Numbered from the stretch's first letter, positions 17,586 to 28,945 are shown. The stretch is DNA of 64,000 nt from DAOMFB01 sp963801475 (GCA_963801475.1 CAWDEX010000001.1:2542001-2606000); one strand, 5' to 3'. The notes: generated by a model not told the origin, from the letters alone. Numbers and translations: made by a program.

Positions 17586-19004
17586 ATGACGATTCCGCGG
17601 ATCATCCCTCGCGCCGAGCATCCCATCTCGCGCGGCTACATCGATCCGGACGCTCTTCGCGTCCTCTATCGCCTGCACCGCGCCGGCTTCAAGGCGTACC
17701 TCGTCGGCGGCTCGGTGCGGGACCTGATGACCGGGCGGACCCCGAAGGACTTCGACGTGGGGACCGACGCGCGCCCGCAGGAGATCCGGCGCCTCTTCCG
17801 CAACTCGCGGATCATCGGCCGCCGCTTCCGGCTGGCCCACATCCTCTTCGAGGGGGGCAAGGTCGTGGAGGTCTCCACCTTCCGCCGCACCCCTGACCCC
17901 CAGGAGGCCGAGCCGGGCGCCGGTGGCGAGACGGACCTCCTGATCCGTTCGGACAACACGTTCGGGACGCCGGAACAGGACGCGGTCCGGCGAGACTTCA
18001 CGATCAACGGCCTCTTCTACGACATCGCGACCTACGCGGTCCTCGACTACGTCGGTGGTGCCGCGGACCTCGAGAAGCGCCTCGTCCGGACGATCGGCGA
18101 CCCGCTCATCCGCTTCCGCGAGGACCCTGTCCGGATGCTCCGCGCCTGCGAGTTCGCCGCACGCCTCAAGTTCCGGATGGAGCCGCGTCTCGTAGAGGCG
18201 ATCGGCGAGCTGAAGAAGGAGCTGCGCCGGAGCGCCGCCCCGCGCGTGACCGAGGAGCTGCTCGACCCCCTCCGGCGCGGCTGGGGCCACGATACGTACC
18301 GGCTCTGGACCGAGACCGGACTTCTCGGCGTCGTCCTTCCGGAACTGGCCGACGCCGTCGGCCCGTCCGCGCCCGAGGCCCCCTTCGCGACCCTCTTCTG
18401 GCGGATGCTTCACGATCTCGACGCCCGGCGGCAGGCGGGAGAGAAGTCCGAGGACCCCGTTCTGCTCGGCCTTCTCTTCCTCCCCCTCGTCCTCTCGGCG
18501 ATCCGGCAGCGCGGCGCGGGAGGCCGGGTGGACCCCTCGCAGATCCTCCTCGTCCTCGAGAACGTCGTGAACCCCCTCGCGCTCCGGATGTCCCTTCCGA
18601 ATCTCGGGACGCACCTCGTCAAGCAGTCGCTCTACACGCTCGGGTCGCTGACCTCGACGCGACCGGACCAGCCGGCCGCGCGCCGGCTCGTGACGCGGTC
18701 GTGGTTCCCGCACGCGCTTGCCCTCCTGTCGCTCTACTCGAAGGCCTCGGGGCGCTATCACGAGGTCACGGCCGCGTGGCAGGACGTCCTCGCGCGCGCC
18801 GGACGACTCCCCGCCGAGCCGCCGCGACACCCGCTCGCGGCCGCAGCCCCCTTCCCGGAGGCGCTCGTCCCGCCGCCGGCGCTCCTCCACGCCCACCCCG
18901 AGGCGCATTTCCTTCCGCTCCCGCACGAGATCCCGCCCGCCAAACACCGGCGGCGCCGCCGCGGCGGACGCCGTCCCGCGGCGGCGGGCGTTCCGGCGAA
19001 CTGA
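17586..19004 (+). CDS. pcnB: polynucleotide adenylyltransferase (poly(A) polymerase I) family
   Basis: 472-residue class II nucleotidyltransferase. AYLVGGSVRDLMTGR and KDFDVGTDA supply the catalytic Asp pair, FRLAHILF and RRDFTINGLFYD follow, then the RNA-binding region FREDPVRMLRACEFAARL. The HPISRGYIDPDALRVLYRL start and a basic C-terminal tail (RRRRRGGRR) are typical of PcnB rather than CCA-adding enzymes. It adds 3' poly(A) tails that promote RNA decay. A CCA-adding role is the main alternative. Confidence 0.9.
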   Translation: MTIPRIIPRAEHPISRGYIDPDALRVLYRLHRAGFKAYLVGGSVRDLMTGRTPKDFDVGTDARPQEIRRLFRNSRIIGRRFRLAHILFEGGKVVEVSTFRRTPDPQEAEPGAGGETDLLIRSDNTFGTPEQDAVRRDFTINGLFYDIATYAVLDYVGGAADLEKRLVRTIGDPLIRFREDPVRMLRACEFAARLKFRMEPRLVEAIGELKKELRRSAAPRVTEELLDPLRRGWGHDTYRLWTETGLLGVVLPELADAVGPSAPEAPFATLFWRMLHDLDARRQAGEKSEDPVLLGLLFLPLVLSAIRQRGAGGRVDPSQILLVLENVVNPLALRMSLPNLGTHLVKQSLYTLGSLTSTRPDQPAARRLVTRSWFPHALALLSLYSKASGRYHEVTAAWQDVLARAGRLPAEPPRHPLAAAAPFPEALVPPPALLHAHPEAHFLPLPHEIPPAKHRRRRRGGRRPAAAGVPAN

Positions 19005-19117
19005 CGCCTCGGGCCCCCTGCTTCGCCGCCCGGTCTCTCTCGTCGGGGACTTCGGCTCGGGCGGCCCGACGGGCAATGCTCCCTGATCCGCCTCGGGATC
19101 TCCTGGGTGCCTCGCAA

Positions 19118-19135
19118 GGGCCGGGCCCCCGGCCC
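19118..19135 (+). terminator. GC hairpin downstream of pcnB
   Basis: GGGCCGGG and CCCGGCCC form an 8-bp perfect stem with a two-base centre in the 245-base gap after pcnB. No T-run follows, so termination is only possible. I found no conserved RNA (SRP, 6S, riboswitch) in the rest of this gap; AAAGGAGG at its end is the RBS of the next gene. Confidence 0.35.
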
Positions 19136-19249
19136 ATGCCTCCCGAAAGGCCGGAATCGACGGGGAGGCCGTTGTGCGTCCGACGACGGAAATGCGGTAT
19201 CGTCGGCGCGTGGGCAACTGAGACTCTTTCCCGATAAAGGAGGCTCCGC

Positions 19250-22096
19250 ATGCGCCGCCTTACCTCCCCGTCCCGTCTCTTCCTCGCTCTCCTCCTTCCC
19301 GCGTCCCTCCTCGCGCGTCCGGCGGCCGCCCGGAACGGGGACGGAGACGGGCTCCTGAAGCTTCCGGGGATGCAGGCCCCGGGCACGATCGTACGGGACG
19401 CGAACGGTATCGCCCGCATCCGGGCGGCCACCACGCACGATCTCTTCTTCCTGAACGGCTGGCAGCATGCGGAGGACCGCCTCTTCCAGATGGACGTCAC
19501 CCGGAGGCGCGCCAGCGGCACGCTGGCGGAGCTTCTCGGGACCGGCGCCCTGTCGAGCGACGTCCAGTTCCGGACGCTCGGCCTTCGGCGCGCCGCCGCT
19601 GCCAGCCTCCCCGTCCTCTCGAGCGCGACGCGTGCGGGCCTCGAGGCTTACGCCGCCGGCGTGAACGCGTGGGTCGCTTCAAACCCTCTTCCGCCCGAAT
19701 ATGCGGCGCTCCACCTGACGAAGTTCGATCCGTGGACGCCGCTCGACAGCGTCGCCTGCGCCAAGGTGCTGGCCTTCGGCCTCTCCTTCTCGACCGACGA
19801 CATCACGACCACGACGGCGCTCCTGTCCTACCAGGCCGCCGGCGCGGTCGCCGGCTTCGACGGCACGAGGCTCTTCTTCGAGGATCTCTTCCGTTCGGCG
19901 CCGTTCGACCCGATGACGACGCTTCCCCCCGCCTCGCTCCGCGCGACGGGGCCTCTGGAGGAGCATCTGGTGACGGCCCCGGTCGGGAGCCGCGTGCCCC
20001 CCGGCCTCGTGGCGCAGGCCGTCTCCCGCGGCGAGGAGCTGCGCGCCGGCGGCGTTCTCGCTCTCGCCCGGAGCTACCTCGCGACGATCGAGGAGGCGCC
20101 CTACTTCAAGGAGATGCTCGCCGTGCCGGGAGAGCGCGGGTCGAACCAGTGGGTCGTGGCCGGCTCGAACACCACGACCGGCAACCCGATCCTCGCGAAC
20201 GATCCGCACCTCTCTCTCGGAACGCCCTCCACGCTCTACCCGATCGCCCTCCGGGCCGGAAGGCTCGACGCCCTGGGCTACGGGTTCGCCGGCGTTCCGC
20301 TCATCGTCATCGGCGCCAACAGGCACATCACCTGGGGCGCGACGGTGAACCCGATGGACGTCACGGACATCTACGCCGAGCAGGTCGTTCCGGACGCTGC
20401 CTCGCCCTCCGGTCTCTCCACGATCTACAAGGGTCAGAAGGAACCGGTGATCCCGATCCCCGAGAGCTACCGGATGAACGTCTCGACGTCCTCCTCGCCG
20501 GACACCATCGTCCCGGCGCCGCCTGGCACGGTGCCGGCCGCCACGCTCATCGTCCCGCGCCGGAACGGCGGCCCGATCCTCTCGCTCGACACGACGAGCG
20601 GAACGGCGCTCAGCGTGCAGTACACCGGCTTCTCGCCCACGCGCGAGATCGACTGCTTCTACGCGTGGGACCTCGCGCGGGGCCTCGACGACTTCGAGGC
20701 CGGACTCCGGTTCTTCGATTTCGGCTCGCAGAACTGGACCTACGCGGACGACAAGGGAAACATCGCCTACTTCACGAGCGCGAAGAACCCGCTCCGCGAG
20801 GACCTCGAGGCCGGCGCTCCTGTCGGGCTGCCGCCCTGGTTCATCCGGAACGGAACGGGCGGGAACGAGTGGATCCGTCTCCCCCAGCCCGAGCCGGGCG
20901 AGACGATCCCCTACAGGCTCCTCCCCTCCGCCGAGATGCCGCACGCGGTGAACCCCTCGAGCGGCTTCGCCATCAACGCCAACAACGACCCGGTCGGCGT
21001 GACGCTCACGAACAACCCTCTCGGACAGACGCGTCCCTCGGGCGGCCTCTACTACCTTGACGCCTACTACGACGGCTACCGGGGCGGGCGGATCCTGCAG
21101 CGGATCACCGGACTGCTGGCGGGGGGCGGAAAGATCTCGCCGTCCGACATCCGCGGCATCCAGTCCGATATCGTCCCCGTCGACGCGCAGTTCTTCGTTC
21201 CGTACGTCGTCCGGGCCTACGACGACGGTCTCGCCGCCGGGGCGGATCCGATGCTCGCCGCCCTCGCCTCGGACCCGCGCGTGGCAGAGGCCGCCGGCCG
21301 GCTCCGAAACTGGAATCTCTCCTTTCCGACGGGTCTCACGGAGGGGTGGGATGCCGGCAAGCCGTCGGGGATGGCGCCCGGCGGAGAGCAGGTCGACGCG
21401 AGCGTCGCCGCGACGATCTACTCGGAATGGCGGAGCCGCTTTGTCGTGAACGTCCTCGACGCGCCGCTCGCCGCCGTCTCCCCCACCCTCCCGACGCCCC
21501 CGAGTCCGCTCACCCTGACCGCGCTACGAAATCTTCTCGAGAGATTTCCCCTCGCCGGCGGCGTCGGCGCCTCCGGCTTTCCCTTCTTCACGCTTCCAGC
21601 CGTCCCCTCGCCCGTCGCGCGGCGTGACATCTATATCCTGACCAGCCTGAAGCAGGCGCTCGATGCCCTGGCCGGGCCCGGCTTCGCGGCCGCCTTCGGC
21701 GGATCGACGGCTCAGGACGACTACCGCTGGGGGAAGCTCCATCGGATCGTCTTCGCCCACGTCCTCGGCGGTCCTTTCAGCATTCCGCCTGCCGGCGGAG
21801 CCTTTCCCGCGCCGCTCCCGGGCCTCTCCGGAGTCCCCCGCTCGGGCGGTTTCGGGACGGTCGACGTGGGCTCGTTCGAGGTCCGCGCGCACGGGTCGTC
21901 GGACTTCATGTTCGGCAGCGGGCCGACCCGCCGATGGGTCGCCGAGATGGCGCGGTCCGGACCGGACATCGTCTCCAGCCTTCCCGGCGGCGTGAGCGGC
22001 GTTCTCGGCAGTCCGTTCTACTTCAACCTGCTGCCGATGTGGCTCACGAACGACGTGTTCGCCTTCCCCCTCCAGAAGGGACAGGGGCCTCCCTGA
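19250..22096 (+). CDS. penicillin acylase family (S45) Ntn-hydrolase precursor
   Basis: 948-residue exported precursor. A signal peptide (to about residue 27) precedes the A-chain; the self-processing site is Gly297-Ser298 in GERGSNQWVVAGSNT, which would free the nucleophile Ser of the B-chain, followed by NPILANDPHLSL. The family cleaves amide bonds of beta-lactams, acyl-homoserine lactones or other acylated molecules in the periplasm; which one cannot be told. Strong RBS AAAGGAGG. Convergent with proA. Confidence 0.93.
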   Translation: MRRLTSPSRLFLALLLPASLLARPAAARNGDGDGLLKLPGMQAPGTIVRDANGIARIRAATTHDLFFLNGWQHAEDRLFQMDVTRRRASGTLAELLGTGALSSDVQFRTLGLRRAAAASLPVLSSATRAGLEAYAAGVNAWVASNPLPPEYAALHLTKFDPWTPLDSVACAKVLAFGLSFSTDDITTTTALLSYQAAGAVAGFDGTRLFFEDLFRSAPFDPMTTLPPASLRATGPLEEHLVTAPVGSRVPPGLVAQAVSRGEELRAGGVLALARSYLATIEEAPYFKEMLAVPGERGSNQWVVAGSNTTTGNPILANDPHLSLGTPSTLYPIALRAGRLDALGYGFAGVPLIVIGANRHITWGATVNPMDVTDIYAEQVVPDAASPSGLSTIYKGQKEPVIPIPESYRMNVSTSSSPDTIVPAPPGTVPAATLIVPRRNGGPILSLDTTSGTALSVQYTGFSPTREIDCFYAWDLARGLDDFEAGLRFFDFGSQNWTYADDKGNIAYFTSAKNPLREDLEAGAPVGLPPWFIRNGTGGNEWIRLPQPEPGETIPYRLLPSAEMPHAVNPSSGFAINANNDPVGVTLTNNPLGQTRPSGGLYYLDAYYDGYRGGRILQRITGLLAGGGKISPSDIRGIQSDIVPVDAQFFVPYVVRAYDDGLAAGADPMLAALASDPRVAEAAGRLRNWNLSFPTGLTEGWDAGKPSGMAPGGEQVDASVAATIYSEWRSRFVVNVLDAPLAAVSPTLPTPPSPLTLTALRNLLERFPLAGGVGASGFPFFTLPAVPSPVARRDIYILTSLKQALDALAGPGFAAAFGGSTAQDDYRWGKLHRIVFAHVLGGPFSIPPAGGAFPAPLPGLSGVPRSGGFGTVDVGSFEVRAHGSSDFMFGSGPTRRWVAEMARSGPDIVSSLPGGVSGVLGSPFYFNLLPMWLTNDVFAFPLQKGQGPP

Positions 22097-22114
22097 GCGG
22101 AACGACACCGGCAT

Positions 22115-23443
22115 TTACGACGTCGGGGCGAGCCGCAGGTGCCGGAAGGGGCGTGCGCCCGGCCCCGTGTACGTCGCCACGAGGTGGCCGTCGCCGTACA
22201 GCCGGTACTTGTAGGTGACGAGCCCCTCGAGGCCGACCGGCCCGCGCGCGTGCAGCTTGCTCGTGGAGACGCCCACCTCCGCGCCGAAGCCGTAGCGGAA
22301 GCCGTCGGCGAAGCGCGTCGAGGCGTTCACGTAAACGCCGGCCGCATCGACTTCCGCGAGGAACCGCTCCGCCGCCGCGCGGTCCTCGGTGACGATCGCG
22401 TCGGTGTGCTTCGAGCCGAACCGGTTCACGTGGTCGATCGCCTCGTCCAGGCTGTCCACGGTCTTCACCGCGAGGACGAGCGCGCCGAACTCCCGCCCGA
22501 AGTCGCCGTCGGACGCCGCGGCGAGATCGAGCCCCGGCGCGAGCGCCCTCGTGGCGGGGCAGGCGCGGATCTCGACGCCCTCCGCTCGCAGGCGGGCGAC
22601 GAGCGCCGGGAGGAGCCCCGCGGCGATCTCCCGGTGGAGGAGCACGGTCTCCACGGCGTTGCAGGCGGCCGGGTAGGTCGTCTTGGCGTCGACGACGAGG
22701 GCCACCGCCTTCTCCGGATCGGCCGCGCGGTCGACGTAGACGTGGCAGACCCCCTCCGCGTGGCCGAGGACGGGGATCCGCGTCCGTCCCATCACGTACC
22801 GGACGAGGTCGTTTCCCCCGCGCGGGATCACGAGGTCGATGTCGGAAGGCAGGGAGAGGAGCGCGTCCACCTCCTCGCGCCCCGAGAGCAGCTGCAGCGC
22901 GTCGCCCGGGATCTCCGGCACGCCTTCCAGCGCCGCCCGGAAGGCGTCGAGGATCGCCCCGGACGAGCGGGCCGACTCGCGCCCCCCTTTGAGCAGGGCG
23001 GCGTTTCCCGACTTCAGCGCGAGAGCCCCGATCTGCGGCACGGCATCGGGGCGTGACTCGAAGACGACCGCGAGCACGCCGATCGGGCAGGAGACCTTCT
23101 CGAGGACGAGTCCTTCGTCCAGGAGCGTTCTCGCGAGGATCCGTCCCGCCGGATCGGGGAGGGCCGCGACCGCGCGAACGCCGTCCGCCATCCCCCGGAC
23201 CTTCCCCTCGTCGAGGGCGAGCCGATCGAGGAGCGGGCGGGCCATCGCGCCCGACGCGACGAGAGCGCGGGCCTCGGCCACGTCGGCCTCATTGGCGGCC
23301 AGGATCGCCGGGGCTGCCGCGTCGATCCGTTCCGCGATCGCGAGGAGCGCCCGGTCCTTCGTCGCCGCCGGGACCGTCGCCAGCTTCCGGGCGGCCGCCC
23401 TCGCGGCGGCCGCCTTCCGGCCGACCGCGCCCGGATCCGTCAC
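22115..23443 (-). CDS. proA: glutamate-5-semialdehyde dehydrogenase (gamma-glutamyl phosphate reductase)
   Basis: Second step of proline synthesis. 442 residues from GTG 23443. Seen: CPIGVLAVVFESRPDAVPQI, LKSGNAALLKGG, the catalytic-Cys region YPAACNAVETVL and NASTRFADGFRYGFGAEVG with STSKLHARGPVGLEGL. The GTG overlaps the proB stop (GTGA), so the order is proB then proA in one operon with the CpcT-like gene first. Full normal length. Confidence 0.97.
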   Translation of the reverse strand: MTDPGAVGRKAAAARAAARKLATVPAATKDRALLAIAERIDAAAPAILAANEADVAEARALVASGAMARPLLDRLALDEGKVRGMADGVRAVAALPDPAGRILARTLLDEGLVLEKVSCPIGVLAVVFESRPDAVPQIGALALKSGNAALLKGGRESARSSGAILDAFRAALEGVPEIPGDALQLLSGREEVDALLSLPSDIDLVIPRGGNDLVRYVMGRTRIPVLGHAEGVCHVYVDRAADPEKAVALVVDAKTTYPAACNAVETVLLHREIAAGLLPALVARLRAEGVEIRACPATRALAPGLDLAAASDGDFGREFGALVLAVKTVDSLDEAIDHVNRFGSKHTDAIVTEDRAAAERFLAEVDAAGVYVNASTRFADGFRYGFGAEVGVSTSKLHARGPVGLEGLVTYKYRLYGDGHLVATYTGPGARPFRHLRLAPTS

Positions 23444-24309
23444 CGCCGCCGCCCGCTCCCCGGGAGGAAGAGCGTCCCGAGCTCCTCCCCGGCGAAGAGC
23501 CGGTCGAGAACGTGAGGCGTCTTTCCGTTCGCCACCACGGCAAGCCCTCCCGTCTCCGTCGCGAGGCGCGCCGCCTCGAGCTTCGTCGCCATCCCGCCGC
23601 GTCCCCGCACCCCGGGGCCGTCGGCGAAGCCGGCGACCTCGTCGGTCACCCCCTCCACGTACGGGATGAGCTGTGCCTTCGGGTCGCGCGCCGGGTTCCC
23701 GCTGTACAGGCCGTCGATGTCGGAGAGGATGACGAGGACGTCGGCCCGCACGTGGCGCATCACGAGGGCCGAGAGGCGGTCGTTGTCGCCGAAGAGCCGC
23801 CGTCGCCCCGGAACGGCGTCGGGCGTCTCCAGCTCGGTCGTGGAGACGACGTCGTTCTCGTTCAGGATCGGGACGACGCCGAGCTCGAAGAGCTTCCCGA
23901 GCGTCGCCGAGAGGTTGCCGAAGCGGAGCGGGTCGGCGAAGTCGTCCTCGGTCAGGAGGACCTGCGCCGTCGGGATCCCGAGCGTCCCGAAGCCCTCCTC
24001 GTACACGGACATCAGCCGGCTCTGGCCGACGGCGGCGCACGCCTGCTTCATGGAGAGGTCGGCAGGGTGGGCGGACAGGCGAAGCCGCTGCGCGCCGAGC
24101 CCGATCGCTCCCGAGGAGACGATCAGCACGTCCCGGCCCTGCTTCCGGAGGCCGGCCACCGACTCGATGAGGCCATAGAGGCGCCCGAGGGCGACGCCGC
24201 CGTCGTCGCGCATCACGACGTTCGTCCCCGCCTTGACGACGATCCGTCGCGCCGCCGCGAGCTTCCGCCGGGCGGCGCGGCCGGCGCTCGCGCCGCCGGG
24301 GCCGGTCAC
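23440..24309 (-). CDS. proB: glutamate 5-kinase without PUA domain
   Basis: First step of proline synthesis, ATP + glutamate to gamma-glutamyl phosphate. 289 residues from GTG 24309. Amino acid kinase motifs: RIVVKAGTNVV, LIVSSGAIGLG, ILNENDVVST, FGDNDRLSALV, ILSDIDGLYSGNP and GRGGMATKLEAA. E. coli ProB (367 residues) has a C-terminal PUA domain, absent here; the protein ends just after the kinase fold. Overlaps the upstream gene stop (GTGA) and the proA start. Confidence 0.96.
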   Translation of the reverse strand: MTGPGGASAGRAARRKLAAARRIVVKAGTNVVMRDDGGVALGRLYGLIESVAGLRKQGRDVLIVSSGAIGLGAQRLRLSAHPADLSMKQACAAVGQSRLMSVYEEGFGTLGIPTAQVLLTEDDFADPLRFGNLSATLGKLFELGVVPILNENDVVSTTELETPDAVPGRRRLFGDNDRLSALVMRHVRADVLVILSDIDGLYSGNPARDPKAQLIPYVEGVTDEVAGFADGPGVRGRGGMATKLEAARLATETGGLAVVANGKTPHVLDRLFAGEELGTLFLPGSGRRR

Positions 24310-24947
24310 CGCGCCTCCTCCGGCGGCGCGGCCGAGCGCTTCGTCCAGCGGTACGGGCCCTTCTTTGGTCCCCACACTTGCTCCCCTTTCGCGTCGAAAC
24401 CGCGGTCCCACGTCTCGAGTCGGTCGGGCCAGAGGCGGATCTCCGACGAGGCCCGGCTCGCTCCTAGGAGGGAGGGGGCGCAGCCGGATCCTGCCGCCAT
24501 CCCCTCGTAGTGGTCTCCCTTCTTCGACAGCGTGACCGCGCAGGCTTCGCGCTCCCGGATGTCGTTCCTTCCGAACAGGGCGAGGTCCGCGGGCGTCCGC
24601 CACTTCCCGGCCGCCGCAGCCCCGTCCTTCAGCTCGAAGGTGCGGATCACGACGCCTCCCGATGCGTCCCCTTCGACCCGGACGAACGTCTGGCGCGCGG
24701 GGTGCTCCGGCCGGCCCGGATTCGCCTCTTCCCGGTAGAGGACCGGCGCCCCGAAGGAAAGGCGGCTCTTCGGCACGGCGACGATCACGAGCTTGAGCGG
24801 CGGCACCTCGGCGTCGACGGCGGCCTGGTCTTTCGTGTCGAAGGTCCCGGCCAGCCAGCTCGCGACCTCGTCCGCCGCGGCGGGAAGCTGCGCGTCGCCG
24901 GAGCGGGCGGCGAGGAGAAGGGCGAAGACAAGGAGAAGGCGACTCAC
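24306..24947 (-). CDS. secreted CpcT/CpeT-like protein
   Basis: 213 residues from GTG 24947 with a signal peptide (to about residue 20). The pattern VASWLAGTF, then VLYREE, a GC in the middle and the ending DRGFDAKGEQVWGPKKGPYRW matches the CpcT/CpeT family, whose phycobiliprotein members attach chromophores. In a non-phototroph the function is unknown. It overlaps proB by four bases, so it is the first gene of a proB-proA transcript; why is unclear. Family call from motif memory. Confidence 0.7.
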   Translation of the reverse strand: MSRLLLVFALLLAARSGDAQLPAAADEVASWLAGTFDTKDQAAVDAEVPPLKLVIVAVPKSRLSFGAPVLYREEANPGRPEHPARQTFVRVEGDASGGVVIRTFELKDGAAAAGKWRTPADLALFGRNDIREREACAVTLSKKGDHYEGMAAGSGCAPSLLGASRASSEIRLWPDRLETWDRGFDAKGEQVWGPKKGPYRWTKRSAAPPEEAR

Positions 24948-24967
24948 GGGGCAAGTCTACGCGGGGG

Positions 24968-26794
<1,827 letters not shown>

Positions 26795-26816
26795 GGGACG
26801 CGGAGAGTAGCAGAGC

Positions 26817-27356
26817 CTACTTCTTCTTCAGGCTGCTCGTCTGGAAGGCGACGAAGTCCCGGCCCGGAGGCGAGAGGTCCAGCGCCGTGTCGAGGCCGCC
26901 GTCGGCGCGGCGGGTGAAGGTGATCCGGGAGCGGGCTCCGGCCTCGTAGTTCACGAGCGCGGAGGAGGTCATCCGGACCGTCCCGTCGGCCGCAAACTCC
27001 ACGTCGAAAGGCCCGGAGACGCCCGTCGAGAAGTAGTACGTGGCGACATACCGCCGCTTCTCGCGATCGTAGGTGACGCAGCCGAGTTCCTCCGCGGTCT
27101 CTTCGGGCTTTCCATCGCCCGCCGGGAAGATCGTGCTCCCGCGCTCGACGAGGACGGTCCCGTTCATCTCCATCGTGAAGCGGACGACGCGCCCGCCGAT
27201 CCGGCCGCCCGAGGAGGTGGTCCCCGACCAGGATCCGAGCAGGAAAGCGATTTCGTTGAAAGGGCGCCAGGCCGGCACGGACGCCGTCGGCGCCTGTGCC
27301 CCGGCGGGCCCGGCCGTCAACACCAGCACCAGGAGTCCCGTTGCGACCCGCGTCAC
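26817..27356 (-). CDS. secreted beta-barrel-type protein, DUF1579-like
   Basis: 179 residues from GTG 27356 with a signal peptide (MTRVATGLLVLVLTAGPAGAQA). The mature part begins FLLGSWSGTTSS and continues with alternating short beta-rich runs (YDREKRRYVATYYFS), like the small lipocalin-type DUF1579/THAP4-type domains that bind small ligands. The assignment is tentative and no ligand residues can be named. 22 bases upstream of typA. Confidence 0.55.
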   Translation of the reverse strand: MTRVATGLLVLVLTAGPAGAQAPTASVPAWRPFNEIAFLLGSWSGTTSSGGRIGGRVVRFTMEMNGTVLVERGSTIFPAGDGKPEETAEELGCVTYDREKRRYVATYYFSTGVSGPFDVEFAADGTVRMTSSALVNYEAGARSRITFTRRADGGLDTALDLSPPGRDFVAFQTSSLKKK

Positions 27357-27381
27357 AGTTTCTCCGCCAGCCTGATTGGAA

Positions 27382-27387
27382 ATTATA
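27382..27387 (-). promoter_or_regulatory. TATAAT -10 element ahead of the DUF1579-like gene
   Basis: Minus-strand TATAAT is a perfect -10 hexamer, placing a transcript start near 27375 and a leader of about 20 bases. No good -35 lies 16-18 bases upstream (GCCCGA). A short UUCG-loop hairpin (27406-27419) occupies that side. Confidence 0.4.
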
Positions 27388-27469
27388 GACTTAAGGGCAG
27401 ATGGTCGGGCTTCGGCCCGGGAACCCCGAGAACCGGACGACGCCGCTTCTCGTTCCTGAATGACGGAAG

Positions 27470-28090
27470 ATGCCGCCTGCCCTTCATCCCGACGCGGACC
27501 TCGTCTCCCGGTGCCAGCGGGGGGACGACGCGGCCTGGTCCGAGCTGGTCGACCGGTACGGCCGGAAGGTCTACGGCATCGCCTGGCACTTCACCTACGA
27601 CCGCGCCGAGGCCGAGGAGCTGACGCAGGACTGCTTCCTCAGGCTCTGGGAGAACCTCGACCGGTACGAGCCGTCGGAGGCATCGCTTCTGGCTTGGATC
27701 GCGGCGCTCTCCCGGAATCTCTGCATCGACCATTACCGCAAACGTAGACGGGAGAAGGGTTTTCGCTTCCTGACCGACGAGGCGGTGACCGCGATCCTTC
27801 CCGCCGGGGACGACCCGCAGGCGGACGCCGTGCGGCGCGAGCGGGTCCGGTTCCTCCTCGAGGCGCTCGAGGACCTCCCGGACGAACTGGCCGAGGTCGT
27901 CATGCTCCGCGACCTCGACGGCCTCGACTACCGGGAGATCGGCGACTTCCTCAAGCTGCCGGACGGAACCGTCAAGTCGAGGCTGAACCGTGCCCGGATC
28001 GAGCTCGCCAAGGCGATCCGCAAGCGCCTCGGCCAGAACACCGACGGGCAGGGTTCGGTCTTCGTCTCGGCGTCCGGAGGGGCGTCGTGA
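27470..28090 (+). CDS. ECF-family RNA polymerase sigma factor
   Basis: 206 residues. Region 2 has EAEELTQDCFLRLWENLDRY and region 2.4-like LAWIAALSRNLCIDHYRK; region 4 has LPDELAEVVMLRDLDGLDYREIG and the HTH GTVKSRLNRAR. Sigma-E-like ECF. The last four bases overlap the start of the anti-sigma gene, the usual pairing. Target genes unknown; the membrane protein after the anti-sigma is a candidate. ATG 27470 behind GGAAG. Confidence 0.95.
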   Translation: MPPALHPDADLVSRCQRGDDAAWSELVDRYGRKVYGIAWHFTYDRAEAEELTQDCFLRLWENLDRYEPSEASLLAWIAALSRNLCIDHYRKRRREKGFRFLTDEAVTAILPAGDDPQADAVRRERVRFLLEALEDLPDELAEVVMLRDLDGLDYREIGDFLKLPDGTVKSRLNRARIELAKAIRKRLGQNTDGQGSVFVSASGGAS

Positions 28091-28908
28091 GCGCGAATCC
28101 GCGGACGGCCTGCCGCGCCTTCGAGGAGGCGCTCCTCCGCCGGCTCGAGGTGGGCGGCACGGACGCTCCCGTTTCGCCGGCCGACGGGCACGCCGCCGAC
28201 TGCGCCGACTGCCGGGGGCTCGTCACACTCCTGAACGTGACGGGTGAGACGTTCCGGTCCCTCCCGCCGCCGCGCCCTCCCCTCCGGCTCCTGCGGTCGC
28301 TCTCGGCCCCTCCGGCGGATTTCGCTGCCCGACGCGAGTCTGCCGCCTTGCTCGACCTCCTCGAGCCGGGGGCGCTCGTTCTTCCCGAGCCGTCCCCCGA
28401 GCTGATGCGACGCCTCCGCTTCCTTCCGACGCGAGCCGAGGCCGCCACGGGGGCCGAGGCCGGGCCGAGACCCCTCTGGCGCCGCCTTCTCTCCGACTGG
28501 CGTTTCACGGTCGCGGCCGCCTACGCCGCCTCGCTGGCCATCGTCGCCCTCCTCGGGGTCGACCCGATGTCGGCGGCGCGCGGCGCGGCGTCGAGCCTCA
28601 CTTCCGCCGGCGAGAGGGCCGTGCAGGAAGCCCGGCAGGCGGCCTTCGCCGGCCTCGACGCCGCCGCGCGCGCCGAGGCCGAGAAACCCCTCACCGAGCG
28701 GCTCGACTACCGGATCTACCGGACGATCGCCCAGGGGAAAGCGCGCGCCACGGCGTTCGCCCAGATCGCCTTCGAGAAAGTCTTCGGTGCCCGGGAGACC
28801 GAGAACGCCGCGGCACCGATGCCCCGTCGGCCCGGCGGGCCGGAACCACAGCGCGATCGCCTCCCTCCTCCGACGCCGGAACCGAACGCGAAGGTATTGC
28901 GTTCCTGA
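28087..28908 (+). CDS. anti-sigma factor with zinc-type HxxxCxxC motif
   Basis: 273 residues from GTG 28087 (GTGA overlap with the sigma gene). The N-terminus contains His35-x3-Cys39-x2-Cys42 (HAADCADC), the ZAS-type zinc site that binds the sigma factor. A hydrophobic segment near residues 139-160 places the C-terminal, Ala-rich and Pro-rich half across the membrane. Inferred to hold the preceding ECF sigma inactive until a signal is received. Confidence 0.85.
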   Translation: MSANPRTACRAFEEALLRRLEVGGTDAPVSPADGHAADCADCRGLVTLLNVTGETFRSLPPPRPPLRLLRSLSAPPADFAARRESAALLDLLEPGALVLPEPSPELMRRLRFLPTRAEAATGAEAGPRPLWRRLLSDWRFTVAAAYAASLAIVALLGVDPMSAARGAASSLTSAGERAVQEARQAAFAGLDAAARAEAEKPLTERLDYRIYRTIAQGKARATAFAQIAFEKVFGARETENAAAPMPRRPGGPEPQRDRLPPPTPEPNAKVLRS

Positions 28909-28945
28909 CTCTGGGTACGGCCCGTACCGGGCGCGTGCCGAACGA

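Noticed and set aside
19005..19249. Possible structured RNA (SRP, 6S or riboswitch) between pcnB and the acylase gene
   Set aside because: Only a GC hairpin is visible; the GGTCAGG/GGAAGGAAGCAGC core of SRP RNA and other consensus elements are absent.
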